Source: Acestrorhynchus altus
Taxonomy: Eukaryota; Chordata; Actinopteri; Characiformes; Acestrorhynchidae
Direction: 5' to 3'
NCBI GenBank assembly: GCA_034509495.1
Contig: CM067508.1
Span: 26,243,886 to 26,307,885, forward strand
DNA length: 64,000 bases
Positions 49,906 through 59,959 of the stretch are shown here, in pieces. A program made the translations under genes and the position numbers. The stretch's first letter is position 1. Each line of letters starts with the position of its first letter. The notes beneath the pieces were generated by a model. That model worked only from the letters and a program-made list of their open reading frames with translations, searched no databases and was not told the DNA's origin.

Positions 49906-52900
49906 GTACGTTTCCAAAGACTGGTTCTGTAAAATGGGCTACAGACCGAGAACCGAGCTTGGACGAGAGCATCTAGAACCTAGAACCGAGCTGGGATTAG
50001 ATATCCTAGAACTGAGCTGGATAAAACTACTGCAACCGTTTAAACCGAACCAGAGATTAACGGTTCATTAGAGACGTTAAACTGAAACAACCATCCTGTC
50101 TGACTGTTTAACACTGTTATTTAAAGACAGATTAATAACTGTACCGGTTAACACTGTTAATTAAAGACAGATTGATAACTGTACAGTGTAACACTGTTAA
50201 TTAAAGACCGATTGATAACTGTACAGTGTAACACTGTTAATTAAAGACAGATTGATAACTGTACAGTGTAACACTGTTAATTAAAGTCAGATTGATAACT
50301 GTACAATGTAACACTGTTAATTAAAGACCGATTGATAACTGTTCTTTTTAAAATACTCTTATTTGAACATTTTAATTAAAGATCGATTACTGACTGTACT
50401 GTTCAACAGAGACTCTTTTTCAACTCTATTAATTAAAGATAGATTTCTGACTCTGTTTATCAGAAAGATTCTTATTTACACTTTTATTTCGAGATTTAAC
50501 TTAATTTAAGATGGACGACTAACTGTACTGTTTAACAGAGACTCTTATTTAACACTTAATGTACTTCTGTAACAGTAACTGTATTGTTACACAAAGTCTT
50601 CATTTCAGGCTCTTTGTTTAACACTTTTTGAAATATTTGAAATTCTGCTTCCTCTTTACAGCATTTCTGTTCTAACAGGGTCTCATGTTTATACATGTAA
50701 CATTCTTATTGATCAGAGGCAGGAGTTTAAATAATGTAATTATGTGCATAAACCTTTTGCACTCTGTGTGTCTGTTTGATTGGTTGATTGATTGATTGAT
50801 TGATTGATTACAATATTAGAGCAAAATACGTTTTAGAAGCAGACCACACCTGTAATAGTTTACATCTTCCTGAGACGCGACTGCATCCGTCATGTCTGTC
50901 TGTGTGTTATGAGTGCATTGTACATTTTCTCTTGCCATCTTTTCTGTTTTTGCTCAGTGCTATTATTTACACTTCTGGTACATACTAACTGCAGTTTGTT
51001 GCCTTGTGCTTAAACTCTTTGTCTGTCTGTCTGTCTATCATGTACACAGGTGCAGACATTGCTGCAGCAGATGCAGGACAAATTCCAGACTATGTCAGAT
51101 CAGATCATTGGGAGAAATATCCTTCTGTATGATTCCTGCAATAATAAGCAACTCAAAGTGAGGAAAACCTGCTGAAAAATAGTCTGGTCACCTCAAACTG
51201 GACAAAAAGGTTAAGATGGATGACCAGCTTAGCTCATGATCAGTCTTCATTTGAGTTTGATGGTTGAGTTTGTCAATTAACATGGTCAAGTCCACCAGCT
51301 TGGTCATGCTGATAGACCAGGTAGTCCATCAAACTCAAATGAACCATCTCAAAACAGCAAAACAGTTAAATCTTTAGGCTGCATTTAGTTTGAATGTATG
51401 CTGTAAACTTTTAGTTGAGAAAATGTAACCTTGACGGATTGATTGCTGGATTGATGTGGTGCCTTCCTGTAAACATTTCAGGCACATCATATTAAGGAGA
51501 GTTTTAGTCTTTGCTTCTTCATCTGAGCTTTCAGCAGGTAGAAAAGTTTGAGATTGTTCATAATCGTTATTAAGAAAGGCCAGATAATGATCTGTTCAAA
51601 GCAGAATCTCAGCTTTTATTTACTGGCATTTTCTTCGCAAAATGTCAAGTAAATCTGGATTTATCACCGTTTGTATTACACCACACCATTTCATACATGA
51701 GCAAAAGTTAAGGAATTAACAAAGTTGATGTGAATTACACTCAGTATTTGGTGGAAAAACCCTTGCTTTCAAGAAGTGCCTCCAGCCTGTGACCCACGGA
51801 CATCACCAAACTGTTGCACTTTTTTGATGCTACTCCAGGCTTTTATGGCAGCTTCTTTTAATTCTTGTTTATTTCGGGGGGATTCTCCCTTCAGTCTCCT
51901 CTTGAGGAGGTAAAATTCAAGTTCCATCAGGTTAAGTCACCTGGACTAACGTGGCCAGTCTAAAATGTTCCACTTTTTCCTGATGAACTCCTTTGTCTTC
52001 TTTGCGGTATGTTTTGGGTCGTTATCCTGCTGCAAAATGAAACTCCTACCAGTTAGTTTGGTAGCATTCCTCCTTACATTGGCAATCAAAATTTGTCTGT
52101 ACACCTCTGAATTAATTTTGCTGCTACTGTCATTGGTTACATCATCAATAAATATGACTGAGCCTGTTCCAGAGGTGGCCATGCCCAACCCATGACATTA
52201 CCACCACCATGCTTTACAGATGAGCTTGTGTGCCTTGGATGTTGGCCGGTCCCTTCTTCTTCCATCACTTTGGTAGAGGTTAATTTTGGTTTCATCAGTC
52301 CATCGGACTGTGTTCCAGAATTTCTGTGGCTCATCTCTGTACATTCTGTAAACTCCAATCTGGCCTTCCGATTCTTGCTCCTGATGAGCAAGAACAGTGG
52401 ACTGGGATACCTTCACCCCTGCTCTATGGAGGTCGTTGGTGATCTGGCTTACTGTAGTTTTTGGGTTCTTCTTTACAGCTAGGACAATTCTTCTCTCATC
52501 AGTGGGTGTTGTTTTTCTTGGTCGACCTGATCGACTCCTGTTGCTCAGTACACCAGTGGTTTCTTTCTTTTTCAAGACATTCCAAATGGTTGTGGTTGCT
52601 ATGCCCAATGTTTTTCCAATGGCTTGGATTGATTTCCCCTGTTTTCTGTTGTTTCAGAATGGCTTGCTTTTCTCTCTGGTCTTCATTGTGGTTTTATTTT
52701 CTTTTACAAATATTTTACAATCTGTATAGGATCAACCAAAGCCAAGAAGGAGAGCAGTCATGCAGACCTTTTTAGGGCTTTAACAAACAACCTTAATTGC
52801 AACACCTGGTTAACAAGAAACACCTTTCAGTCACACGTTGCAATAGTTTTGCTCCCTTGAAAAATGGGTGGGTTTAAAGCAAGGGTATGTCCTGATTGGT

Positions 52901-53715
52901 TTATTACATCTGGAAACATCAGGAAATAAAAGCTGAGATTCTGAACTCTTGTCTCATACTAACCTTTTTGTATTAAATCAAAAATAACTTTGGTGCACAA
53001 CAGAAACAAGGGATTCTGCCTTGCTGAACTTTAGGAGGGGACTGTAAGTACCCAGACTCCTCTAACCTTGTCCCAAAACCAGCAGCCATGGGTTCTGCTA
53101 AGCAGCTGCCCAACACTTAAAATGATTGAGGCCCACAAAATAGGCATTTCATCACTTTGAAATGTAGTTTAGAAATGTCAGTTAACAGTGAAGGTCTTGA
53201 AAAGGCATAAAGAACCAAGAAGATGTTCAAAGATAGCAACAAATGCTTGCAAAAGAACATCTAAACAAGCCTGATTCATTGTTGAAACAGGTCCTGTGCA
53301 CTGATGAGATTAAAATAAGTAATGTTCCAGATTCTGCATCTACAAAATCTAAGACATTTATTTCCCAAAATGCACTTAAATCATGCCTGGTCTTATCCTT
53401 CTCACACCAGTTTAGCACCACACCCAGTTATAGAGATCTATAAGCACTGAATTAAGGCATTAGATATAAAAACAAAAACCTTAGACTGAAGAAAATGTCC
53501 TTACCCTTTGCCACTACTTCAAAATGTGCAATGCTTGAGAGGCTATTAGGGCGGAAGCTGCATAGCGCACCTTCTGTCTTCCTTAACGAGAGACACTTGA
53601 TGAGATGAGCACGCGCATCGATGACCTAGAGAAGAACATTGCTGACCTGATGACTCAGGCTGGGGTGGAGGAGGTTGAGCCAGAGAACAAGGCCAAAGAA
53701 GGCGAGGCTTCTTAA
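49861..53715 (+). CDS. hsbp1: Heat shock factor binding protein 1 (HSBP1), complete, 3 coding exons
   Basis: Joining 49861-49905, 51050-51116 and 53597-53715 gives 76 residues plus stop, the same length as human HSBP1. The protein begins MAETDPKSVQDLTAV and ends ENKAKEGEAS. It is almost entirely one amphipathic coiled coil with heptad hydrophobics in VQTLLQQMQDKFQTM and MSTRIDDLEKNIADLM. The family binds the trimerisation region of activated HSF1 and dampens the heat-shock response; it also matters for WASH complex assembly. Intron 1 is GT-AG. Intron 2 (51117-53596) is not: it begins ATATCCTT, ends AC and has TTCCTTAAC ten bases upstream, the pattern of a U12-type AT-AC intron. This splice alone gives the conserved IIGRI-DEM junction. 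Orthology to HSBP1 or to HSBP1L1 is open: the sequence resembles HSBP1, the location resembles HSBP1L1. Confidence 0.95.
50091..50345 (+). repeat. Minisatellite, 40 bp unit, in hsbp1 intron 1
   Basis: The unit holds ATTGATAACTGTACAGTG and TAACACTGTTAATTAAAGAC. Starts at 50131, 50171, 50211, 50251, 50291 and 50331 give an exact 40 bp period. Degraded copies continue to about 50560. Confidence 0.92.
50900..51045 (+). repeat. LINE 3' tail piece with (GTCT)n
   Basis: It contains TTACACTTCTGGTACATACT and ends with GTCTGTCTGTCTGTCTATC just before the hsbp1 exon 2 acceptor, so repeat sequence forms part of the acceptor's pyrimidine tract. Confidence 0.5.
51050..51116 (+). CDS. hsbp1: hsbp1 coding exon 2
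   Basis: The exon encodes VQTLLQQMQDKFQTMSDQ followed by IIGR, then one base (A) of the next codon. The acceptor is TACACAG|GTG. The 3' boundary is followed by ATATCCTTC instead of a GT donor. Confidence 0.95.
51176..51360. repeat. Palindromic repeat (hairpin) inside the hsbp1 AT-AC intron
   Basis: TTCATTTGAGTTTGATGG (51246-51263) pairs exactly with CCATCAAACTCAAATGAA (51326-51343). Flanks have CACCAGCTTGGTCATGCTGA, typical of a fish MITE. Confidence 0.75.
51570..52975 (-). mobile_element. Tc1-like transposon, transposase on minus strand
   Basis: Inverted ends CAGAATCTCAGCTTTTATTT (51602) and its counterpart at 52923-52943 extend outward with divergence. The transposase (52730-51950) keeps GIATTTIWNVLKKKETTGV, SGRPRKTT, WTDETKINLY and LQQDNDPKHTAKKTKEFI, covering the HTH, the GRPR hook and two of the three catalytic acids. 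Frameshifts split it into at least two parts. Confidence 0.88.
53020..53440 (+). mobile_element. Tc1-like relic (same family as 7688)
   Basis: MGSAKQLPNT and further on LCTDEIKISN are the transposase N-terminus and the first-Asp region. Stops are frequent. Confidence 0.6.
53597..53715 (+). CDS. hsbp1: hsbp1 coding exon 3 with stop
   Basis: The exon starts TT, completing Ile with the A of exon 2, and encodes DEMSTRIDDLEKNIADLM, TQAGVEEVEPENK and a short polar tail. TAA is at 53713-53715. A donor (GAAG|GTATGA) follows five bases later, so the last intron lies in the 3'UTR, close enough to the stop not to trigger nonsense-mediated decay. Confidence 0.95.
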
Positions 53716-54504
53716 TGAAGGTATGATTTTAGTCTACTTTTACTACCACAGGTGGAGAACACCTCCATTGTTCCCATAGAAAGAGAGCGTAATTTGTATT
53801 CCTCATTTTGTCATTTAAACCTTGAGAATCTGTTTCATGGACTAAATGTTTAGTTCCATTTATCTTCTTTCAGAATGCTGTGTAGTCCAGGACTACACTT
53901 AATCCGTCCTAGAAGTCAAACATCATGAGATTTTTTTTCTGCCAATTGCATGGCAGTGCTTTTTATAACTCGCTTGCATCTAAGTGTAAAATGAAACTTC
54001 AAGAACCTGTGCCACCTGTTAGTCACAACACATGTTGCCAGCACTGCTGAGAACTAAGTGAAACCCTGCTCTCAGGGAGTAATCGTATCACACAGCCATT
54101 GCTGATGTGGAGCTGATAGTTTTGTTAAAAAAAAAAAAAGAGCAAAATCTAAAACCTTTATAATGTTTCAGTTGAAACACTTCACACAGGATGTCTTAAG
54201 ACATAAAATATGACCATCTAAATGCAACCAATAATATGCAGATGTTCTGCGTGTTGCAGAGGAACACAGCTAACATCACAGTGTGTTCTCTGTGTTCTGA
54301 ATGTGCTTAATACTCTGTGTGCTCCGTCAGGCTAGACTTGGTCTAGATTGTATTGTATCCAGTATTTTCTGCTGATATCTGTCCAAATCAGATCAACAGC
54401 AATATGGCTTGGGAAGGCCATTCCAAAAGCTTGTGTTTTTACAAATGTTAATAATTTGTTTAGCCTTCCCATCTGGTCAACCGTAAAGAACATTGTTAAT
54501 TAGA

Positions 54505-54690
54505 GCTGGGTCATATACCAATCTTTATATCTATATTGGTGTATAAAGAGTGCAGTATGGACTGAGGTGATATTGTTCTGCTTTAATTTTGCAGAAACAT
54601 TTTTTCTGCTCCCTCACTCTGCTCCTCCTCTGCCCAAACTCACATTCCTTTAAACATAGTATGGAGGGAGCATAAGACTTGAAGAAGAAA
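54505..54690 (+). repeat. Dispersed repeat family A, copy 2
   Basis: GAGCTGGGTCATATACC, GGACTGAGGTGATATTGTTC and TTTTCTGCTCCCTCACTCTG match copy 1 in the same orientation. Confidence 0.75.
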
Positions 54691-55038
54691 TGAAGATGTT
54701 TTTAAATTTCAATGTTTAAATATAGAGTAAAATATAAAGATGGATTTCCTGGGGTGGTCTCCTTCCTGGGGTGGTCTTTTTTCACATTATATATTGTATC
54801 ATATATTGCTGTTCAGCTAAAACATATGCAGTGCATCCAGAAAGTATTCATAACACTTCACTTTTTGCATGTTTTGTGTTAAACTTACCTTAATGTTGAT
54901 TTATTAAGACTTTCACTCAAACTAATTCTTTGCATTCATATTAAGTACAGTTTTCGTGCACTTACCACCTCTGATTTCTACATCACTAAAAAGTGCATTT
55001 ATGTATTGGTGTAATTTGTTGGCTCTATTTTTTTTCAG

Positions 55039-55375
55039 GCTGCCAAGTAAGAGTGGAGTAAGGACATACTTCAAGAGCAGCGGTTCCCTGCCCCCTAGTG
55101 GTGACTGATTTGATTTGATGTGTTGTATAGTTCTTTTTATATCGAGTCATAATAATAATAATGATCATTTCTGATAGAGCAGCTTCCTTTAGCTTTAGAT
55201 TCTTTTCTTTAACAGATATTTCAAATAACTTTTTAAATCCACTGCAAGGCCAGATCACGACACAGTTGAGGCCTTTGTTACTATATTACGAGAACTTCCT
55301 TTGTGTTAATCACACTCCATTCCAGTTTTCACTGAATTTCTTCTATTAAAATCTTTTCTTATAAAAGACGTTCCT
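55039..55375 (+). other. hsbp1: hsbp1 terminal 3'UTR exon with poly(A) signal
   Basis: A strong acceptor (eight or more T, then CAG) ends at 55038, downstream of the donor at 53721. ATTAAA is at 55345-55350, followed by a T/G-rich stretch near 55370-55390. The exact cleavage site is not visible. Confidence 0.6.
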
Positions 55376-55613
55376 CTGTGTCTCTTGATCTGTCAGATGC
55401 CTGTAGCAACAGATTTATCACTAACCGTTCCCTGGAGGCACAGCAATTGTACAGTGACAGAACAAAAGCCTCTGTATGCTGAAACAAATTTTCCACATCA
55501 CATTCAAAGATACAGCCACAAACAAAGTCACTGGTATAAATATAGGCAAGAAACAAGGGCTATAAATAAATGAACATATGGAAGTGCCCCAAGGACCAGA
55601 TACCTTTAATAAA

Positions 55614-56010
55614 TATACAACAATGTGAAAAAATGAGGACACTCCATGAAAATGTTTGTCTTTAACATATAGACATATGATGATGAGACATGGAGGTGAT
55701 ATAATTAAACACATCCTTTGGTTAAACATCCCCCAGCAATTTTCCATCCTGGGTAGACATATTTGATAGCCCTGTCCACATATTTTCAGTTGGGTCAGGT
55801 CAAGCTTTTTGTTGGTAATGTTTATCTGTTCCACAACCATTATCCTGTTGGAACACAGAATTGTGTCTAAGTTTTAACAATCTAGCTAATGGTTTAAGGT
55901 TAATAGCTTCAGAGCAAGATGCCTACCACCACCCTGCTTCAAAGCTGGTCATGTTCTTGGAGTTGAATATCTCTGATCTCTGAGGTAAAACATCTGGTCC
56001 ATATATCTTT
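55614..56010 (-). mobile_element. Tc1-like relic (GAGGACACTCCATGAAA end)
   Basis: The terminus ATGTGAAAAAATGAGGACAC is related to 26987 and 57850. Minus strand keeps FQQDNG from the second catalytic acid. Confidence 0.6.
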
Positions 56011-56052
56011 CCCCCAAAAGGCTTTTGGCTTTTTCTTTTGCTTTAAGGTCGT

Positions 56053-56103
56053 TTGTGTGTGTGTGTGTGTGTGTGTCATATATATATATATATATATATA
56101 TAG
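56053..56103. repeat. (GT)n(AT)n microsatellite
   Basis: About 17 GT units followed by about 11 AT units. Confidence 0.95.
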
Positions 56104-56109
56104 ACATAT

Positions 56110-57490
56110 AAATCGACAATATATAATTGACAGCCAAATATCCATATTGAGTATGTGAGTAGTAGAGTGTGAGTATTGCACATTGCCAGATACATACATT
56201 ACAAGTCTCCTCAGCATGGCCAAAATAACATCAAATTATGTTTTATATAGATGCAGATTCTCCTTACTGATAAACCCCCAAGAAAGCTGAAGTGGTCTGC
56301 ATGTTTTTTCACGCTCTGTAACTCAGAAACAAGTTTAAATAAAATTTTTAATTACACTTGAACCGATATGAAAGACCATGTAGTGTAAAAGCATGGCAGG
56401 GGAACTTGTGGTCAGCCTCTGAGAGCAAGATATAAACTATATGACAGTTTGTTTTTCAAACTAAATAATGAACAAAAATAACTTGTATTTATTCATTTTT
56501 TTAGATGCACTAGTAAATCCACAATTTTAAACATTAATATATGAATGTTGGGATGTGACAGAAATGGATCCCTATTCCCTCATTAGTGTTGCACTACATA
56601 GGGATAGACCGTTTTGTTTACGTTGTGTTAGTAAAAACACAGATGAATTCAGACACTTCCTCATCAGCAACACGCATCAACAACGGTCACAAACACGTCT
56701 GTGAGAACCTGTTTAAGCTCTACAAAAACTGAATTCAGAATTAAAGTTAGTAAAGCTCTGTGCTGTTCATGGAATAATCCTTGATTATTTTGCTTATAAA
56801 TATAACCCTCCCATTAATAAATTAATGTTAAGGGATAACATCTGAACTACACAGCATCCAGTGTCTCATAACTATCACTGGCTCAGCGGCTATAAGAGCC
56901 AACATCATTAGTCACATTCCACCTCACCGAATCCAACTCCCTTCGGCTTCATGCGTGTCATGCAGGAATTGTGACCGTAGTCTGTTGCATGCATTCTGCT
57001 ATGTAATAAGCCTACACGTGAAAGGGAGTCGGGTTTTCAGCACATCAGTTCTTTATCCATCTTCTATTGTTTGTAACAGCCTCCCTTAATTGCCTGCAAG
57101 TTTGAAAAGATGAACCATCCAAAAATGTTCATAGTCCAAACAAAAGTTCACCTGGAACAAGACCACCTCTTTATGTTGTTTGAAAGTCTGGACCAAACAA
57201 GGTCAATGTGAAAGCACCTTCAGAGACCAGCGCTCTCTCACCCAAAACACACACTTTATAATAATATGGGATGCAAACACTGGTGAAATCAGTGCCTTTA
57301 TCTCACTGCTCTGTTGTGCTCATCTGGGTTTAGCAACCATTTTCTCTGGATGAAGGGATATGTGAATGAAGGAAGTCATGTCTGAATGTAAAGCATTTGT
57401 TATGGGCTGAAATGCTGGTAAATTAGGGTGACAAAGTGTCAGAAAGGTCAACAGCACAATATAGCACAAGCTATAAATTTCAGAACACAA
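56110..57490. other. Tail-to-tail spacer between hsbp1 and the topoisomerase gene
   Basis: No recognised gene or repeat. Confidence 0.45.
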
Positions 57491-57509
57491 GGTGTCTTTT
57501 GCAGATGCA

Positions 57510-57515
57510 TTTATT
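57510..57515 (-). terminator. top1mt: poly(A) signal AATAAA of the topoisomerase gene
   Basis: AATAAA reads on the minus strand about 125 bp after the stop codon. Cleavage would be expected at about 57490-57500. Confidence 0.65.
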
Positions 57516-57638
57516 GAAATATAAGAAAGGAGAACCTTGATATTAAAAGTGCCAACAGCTTATTTTAAACACTGATCGTAACAAGTCAACAACTTGATTA
57601 TAAAATTCATAAAACAACTTTGTTAAATGTAAGTAAGG

Positions 57639-57741
57639 TTAGAAGTGAAAGTCCATCTCGGTCATGTCAATGGCCCAAGCAAATTTATCCCTCAGGGTCT
57701 TGTTATAGATCTTATCCAGTGACACCTCCATGTTCTTACAC
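57639..57741 (-). CDS. top1mt: topoisomerase I last coding exon
   Basis: The acceptor is TTTTTCAG|GTG. The exon encodes CKNMEVSLDKIYNKTLRDKF and AWAIDMTEMDFHF, then TAA at 57641-57639. The KIYNKT and KFAWAIDM stretches are shared with vertebrate TOP1. Confidence 0.93.
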
Positions 57742-58543
57742 CTGAAAAACACAAAATACATGCAAATGAATGCAAATATTTTATATTTTGGTGTATTTCA
57801 AAATATGATATATTTTCGGTGAATGGCAATAAACATGATAATGAAATTTACAATGTGAAAAAATTAGGACACCCCATGAAATCCTTTTTTACTATGTTTA
57901 CAAGTTTGATTTTCATTTCTTCTGTATACACACTAAGTCTTATGTTCCCTCCATAGTGTGTATGAGTGCAAATGAGGGTGGAGGGGAGCAGAGTAGAGGA
58001 GGGGCTGAGAGCAGGTTGCAGAAGAGAGAGAGCGCAGAAAATAGGTTTCCGCAAGGTTCAAAAATACTAACAATTTCGCTTCAGCCCATATCTTGCTGTT
58101 TATATCCCGATATAGATATATTGATATATCACTCAGCCCTAATCTGACTGTAGATGAAGAGTGTAAAACCATGTTTCAACCATGAGGTGAAATGTTTTGA
58201 ATCATCAATGGAAGAAGTGCTCTATACAAATTGCATCAGTAACACCGGCTATAAATATATGCTGGTTGTGTTTATATTCTGGAGTCTGTATATGTATGTA
58301 TATAGATATTACTAGTTATTAGATGTTTACAAACTCTTGGTTTGTCAAAGGAAGAAACAAATCTCTAAATAAAATGTTCCATCTCTGCTATGATACATTT
58401 TTGTACCTTTTGTACCAGTTATATATTAATTGTTGCTGATAAGTGATCATGTGCTGATGTCTTGTAAAATGATTTATGCATTTCACTAAATTTGGTTCTT
58501 TTAAATGTCTATTTTAAATTGCAGATCTAAATAAATATGTAGC

Positions 58544-58577
<34 letters not shown>

Positions 58578-59606
58578 CAGCCTCACCAGGCCACGCTGAT
58601 GCGTGGGTCCAGGTAGTTTAATTTGGAGGTGCTCAGGGCTATCTGCTTGTTCTCTTCTCTGTCTGTTGCCTGAACCTCCATCTTCAGCAGCTGCTCCTCA
58701 CAGCGCTGCACGGCTCTCCTCTTCTTTTCTACCACCCTATATAGAAACACACGCCTATTAGACCATCTCCTACAGCCTTTCCACAAGCTAGGACTGGGAA
58801 TACCCACCAAACACTTCTCTGTCGACATAGTAAAGAACACTTACATGAGCAACTTGTTGTCAGAGGTGCCTTGAGCCTCTTTCTTGGCTTGTTTTAGCTC
58901 TTTTTTGGCAAGCACTAGCTGCTCTTTCCTGCCATCAATCTAAAGGAGGAGAAACACAAAAAAAAACAAAAAAACATTCACTTAATGTCACAATAATAAA
59001 CTTATCAATGTGGATAACATTTATGGAAATTGATAACCAAGGTTGTAACAAATTGATGATTGTGTATTTACTTCATTTCTGTTGCTTTATGTTCAAAAAG
59101 GTTGTGTTTCTGGTTATAATGATCTTTGAGGCAGACTGATGTAAATATATAAAATTTACCCCAATAACCTTTACCTGAATTTCACTAAACAAGATTTCCC
59201 AGTTTTCTTAGATAACTTAAGCCTAAAATTTAACCCACGCATCTAAAAAGAGCTGAATACCATTCTTAACAGGCAGTCCTTAATTTGGGGATCCAGGTGT
59301 CTGGCTGTGAAATCATACTTCTCTTATCTCAGAAGTGCGGGTGAAAAACAGAATACAGAGTATTAGCAGGTCACAACACAAACACTATGACCGTGTGTGG
59401 ACTTGTGTTGACGTGAATAGTAATTTTTAGTTTGGTTAAGTATTCAAATGTACACAAATTCTTAGCGTGGTTACTTACCTTTGCCTGCAGGTTTGCCATG
59501 GACTGCTCAAAGGTTTTTGGCGGCGCCCGCTGATGGTTACAGAGAACTGCAACCGCACGGTTTGCCCGGTTATAGGAGAGCAGCTTCTCAGCTACGTTGT
59601 CTGATT
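57639..59606 (-). CDS. top1mt: Type IB DNA topoisomerase C-terminal half: last four coding exons (TOP1 family, probably top1mt)
   Basis: Exons 59606-59479, 58939-58845, 58736-58587 and 57741-57639 join in frame to 157 complete residues plus stop. In order they hold the end of the core domain (LLSYNRANRAVAVLCNHQR, with the catalytic His), the coiled-coil linker (from IDGRKEQL to the charged RRAVQRCEEQLLKMEVQAT) and the C-terminal domain with SKLNYLDPRISVAW. Its Tyr codon is at 58613-58615 and forms the covalent DNA 3'-phosphate bond that lets the enzyme relax supercoils. All introns are GT-AG with matching phases. The end (EVSLDKIYNKT, then MTEMDFHF) departs from nuclear TOP1 GVP...DYEF. RISVAW and DFxF lean towards mitochondrial TOP1MT. 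The N-terminal exons, which would settle targeting, lie beyond 64000, so the paralogue symbol is tentative. An AATAAA signal is at 57515-57510. Confidence 0.9.
57848..58145 (-). repeat. Tc1-type end plus dispersed repeat family A, copy 3 (in topoisomerase intron)
   Basis: TGTGAAAAAATTAGGACACC at 57853 is a lone Tc1-like terminus. 57935-58145, read on the minus strand (TAGGGCTGAGTGATATATC, GGAAACCTATTTTCTGCG), matches family A. Confidence 0.7.
58546..58575. repeat. (GT)n microsatellite next to exon donor
   Basis: About 14 GT units ending 12 bp from the catalytic-Tyr exon. Confidence 0.95.
58587..58736 (-). CDS. top1mt: topoisomerase I exon (catalytic Tyr)
   Basis: The acceptor is CTATATAG|GG and the donor GCCTG|GTGAGG. 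The exon encodes VVEKKRRAVQRCEEQLLKME, VQATDREENKQIAL and STSKLNYLDPRISVA. The active-site Tyr is in KLNYLDPR. A (GT)n tract lies about 10 bp past the donor, inside the intron. Confidence 0.95.
58845..58939 (-). CDS. top1mt: topoisomerase I exon (linker helix)
   Basis: The acceptor is CTTTAG|ATT and the donor CTCAT|GTAAGT. The exon encodes IDGRKEQLVLAKKELKQAKK and EAQGTSDNKLL, a lysine-rich coiled coil as in the TOP1 linker. Confidence 0.9.
59479..59606 (-). CDS. top1mt: topoisomerase I exon (core domain end, catalytic His)
   Basis: The acceptor is ATATCTAG|AA and the donor AAG|GTAAGT. The exon encodes SDNVAEKLLSYNRANR, AVAVLCNHQRAPPKTFEQSM and ANLQAK. The His of NHQR matches the conserved active-site His (632 in human TOP1). 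Confidence 0.93.
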
Positions 59607-59642
59607 CTAGATATGAAAGAAATGAAAATGCTGAACAACAGG

Positions 59643-59643
<1 letters not shown>

Positions 59644-59680
<37 letters not shown>
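59644..59680. repeat. (CA)n microsatellite near topoisomerase acceptor
   Basis: About 18 units, 38 bp upstream of the exon at 59606 on the minus strand. Confidence 0.95.
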
Positions 59681-59683
<3 letters not shown>

Positions 59684-59959
59684 CTTTCAGTTAGGCTTTG
59701 AGTCAGATCTGCCGGAGTCACTCGCCACACTCTGGTAATGCTTGCACACTCTTTTCACAATAAATGTTAACACTAATTACATCTCTCTAGCTTTCCCAGC
59801 CATCACCAGCATATAGAAATGTACACAAACCCAAATGATCTGCTACTGTAACTATTATGATTAACAATGAACTATCAGCATTTACTCCAGTACACCTGAG
59901 CATTACAGCAGACCCGTGGTGGTCCAGTGTCCCCTTATCAATAATATATGAGTAGCTTG

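Larger units (their letters stand above)
51117..53596 (+). other. hsbp1: U12-type AT-AC intron of hsbp1
   Basis: The 5' splice site reads ATATCCTTC at 51117 and matches the U12 AT-AC consensus. The branch site TTCCTTAAC is at 53579-53587. The intron ends in AC at 53595-53596, about ten bases past the branch A. No GT donor near 51116 keeps the frame and the conserved Ile. The intron is 2.48 kb and contains a palindromic repeat, a Tc1-like element and part of a second one. Confidence 0.9.

Noticed and set aside
49747..49932. Longer hsbp1 reading frame starting upstream of the MAETDP start
   Set aside because: The extension is open only in 5'UTR sequence, begins at a GTG, and is not part of the conserved family N-terminus.
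50091..50345. CRISPR-like array
   Set aside because: The 40 bp units are contiguous tandem copies without unique spacers, in a vertebrate intron.
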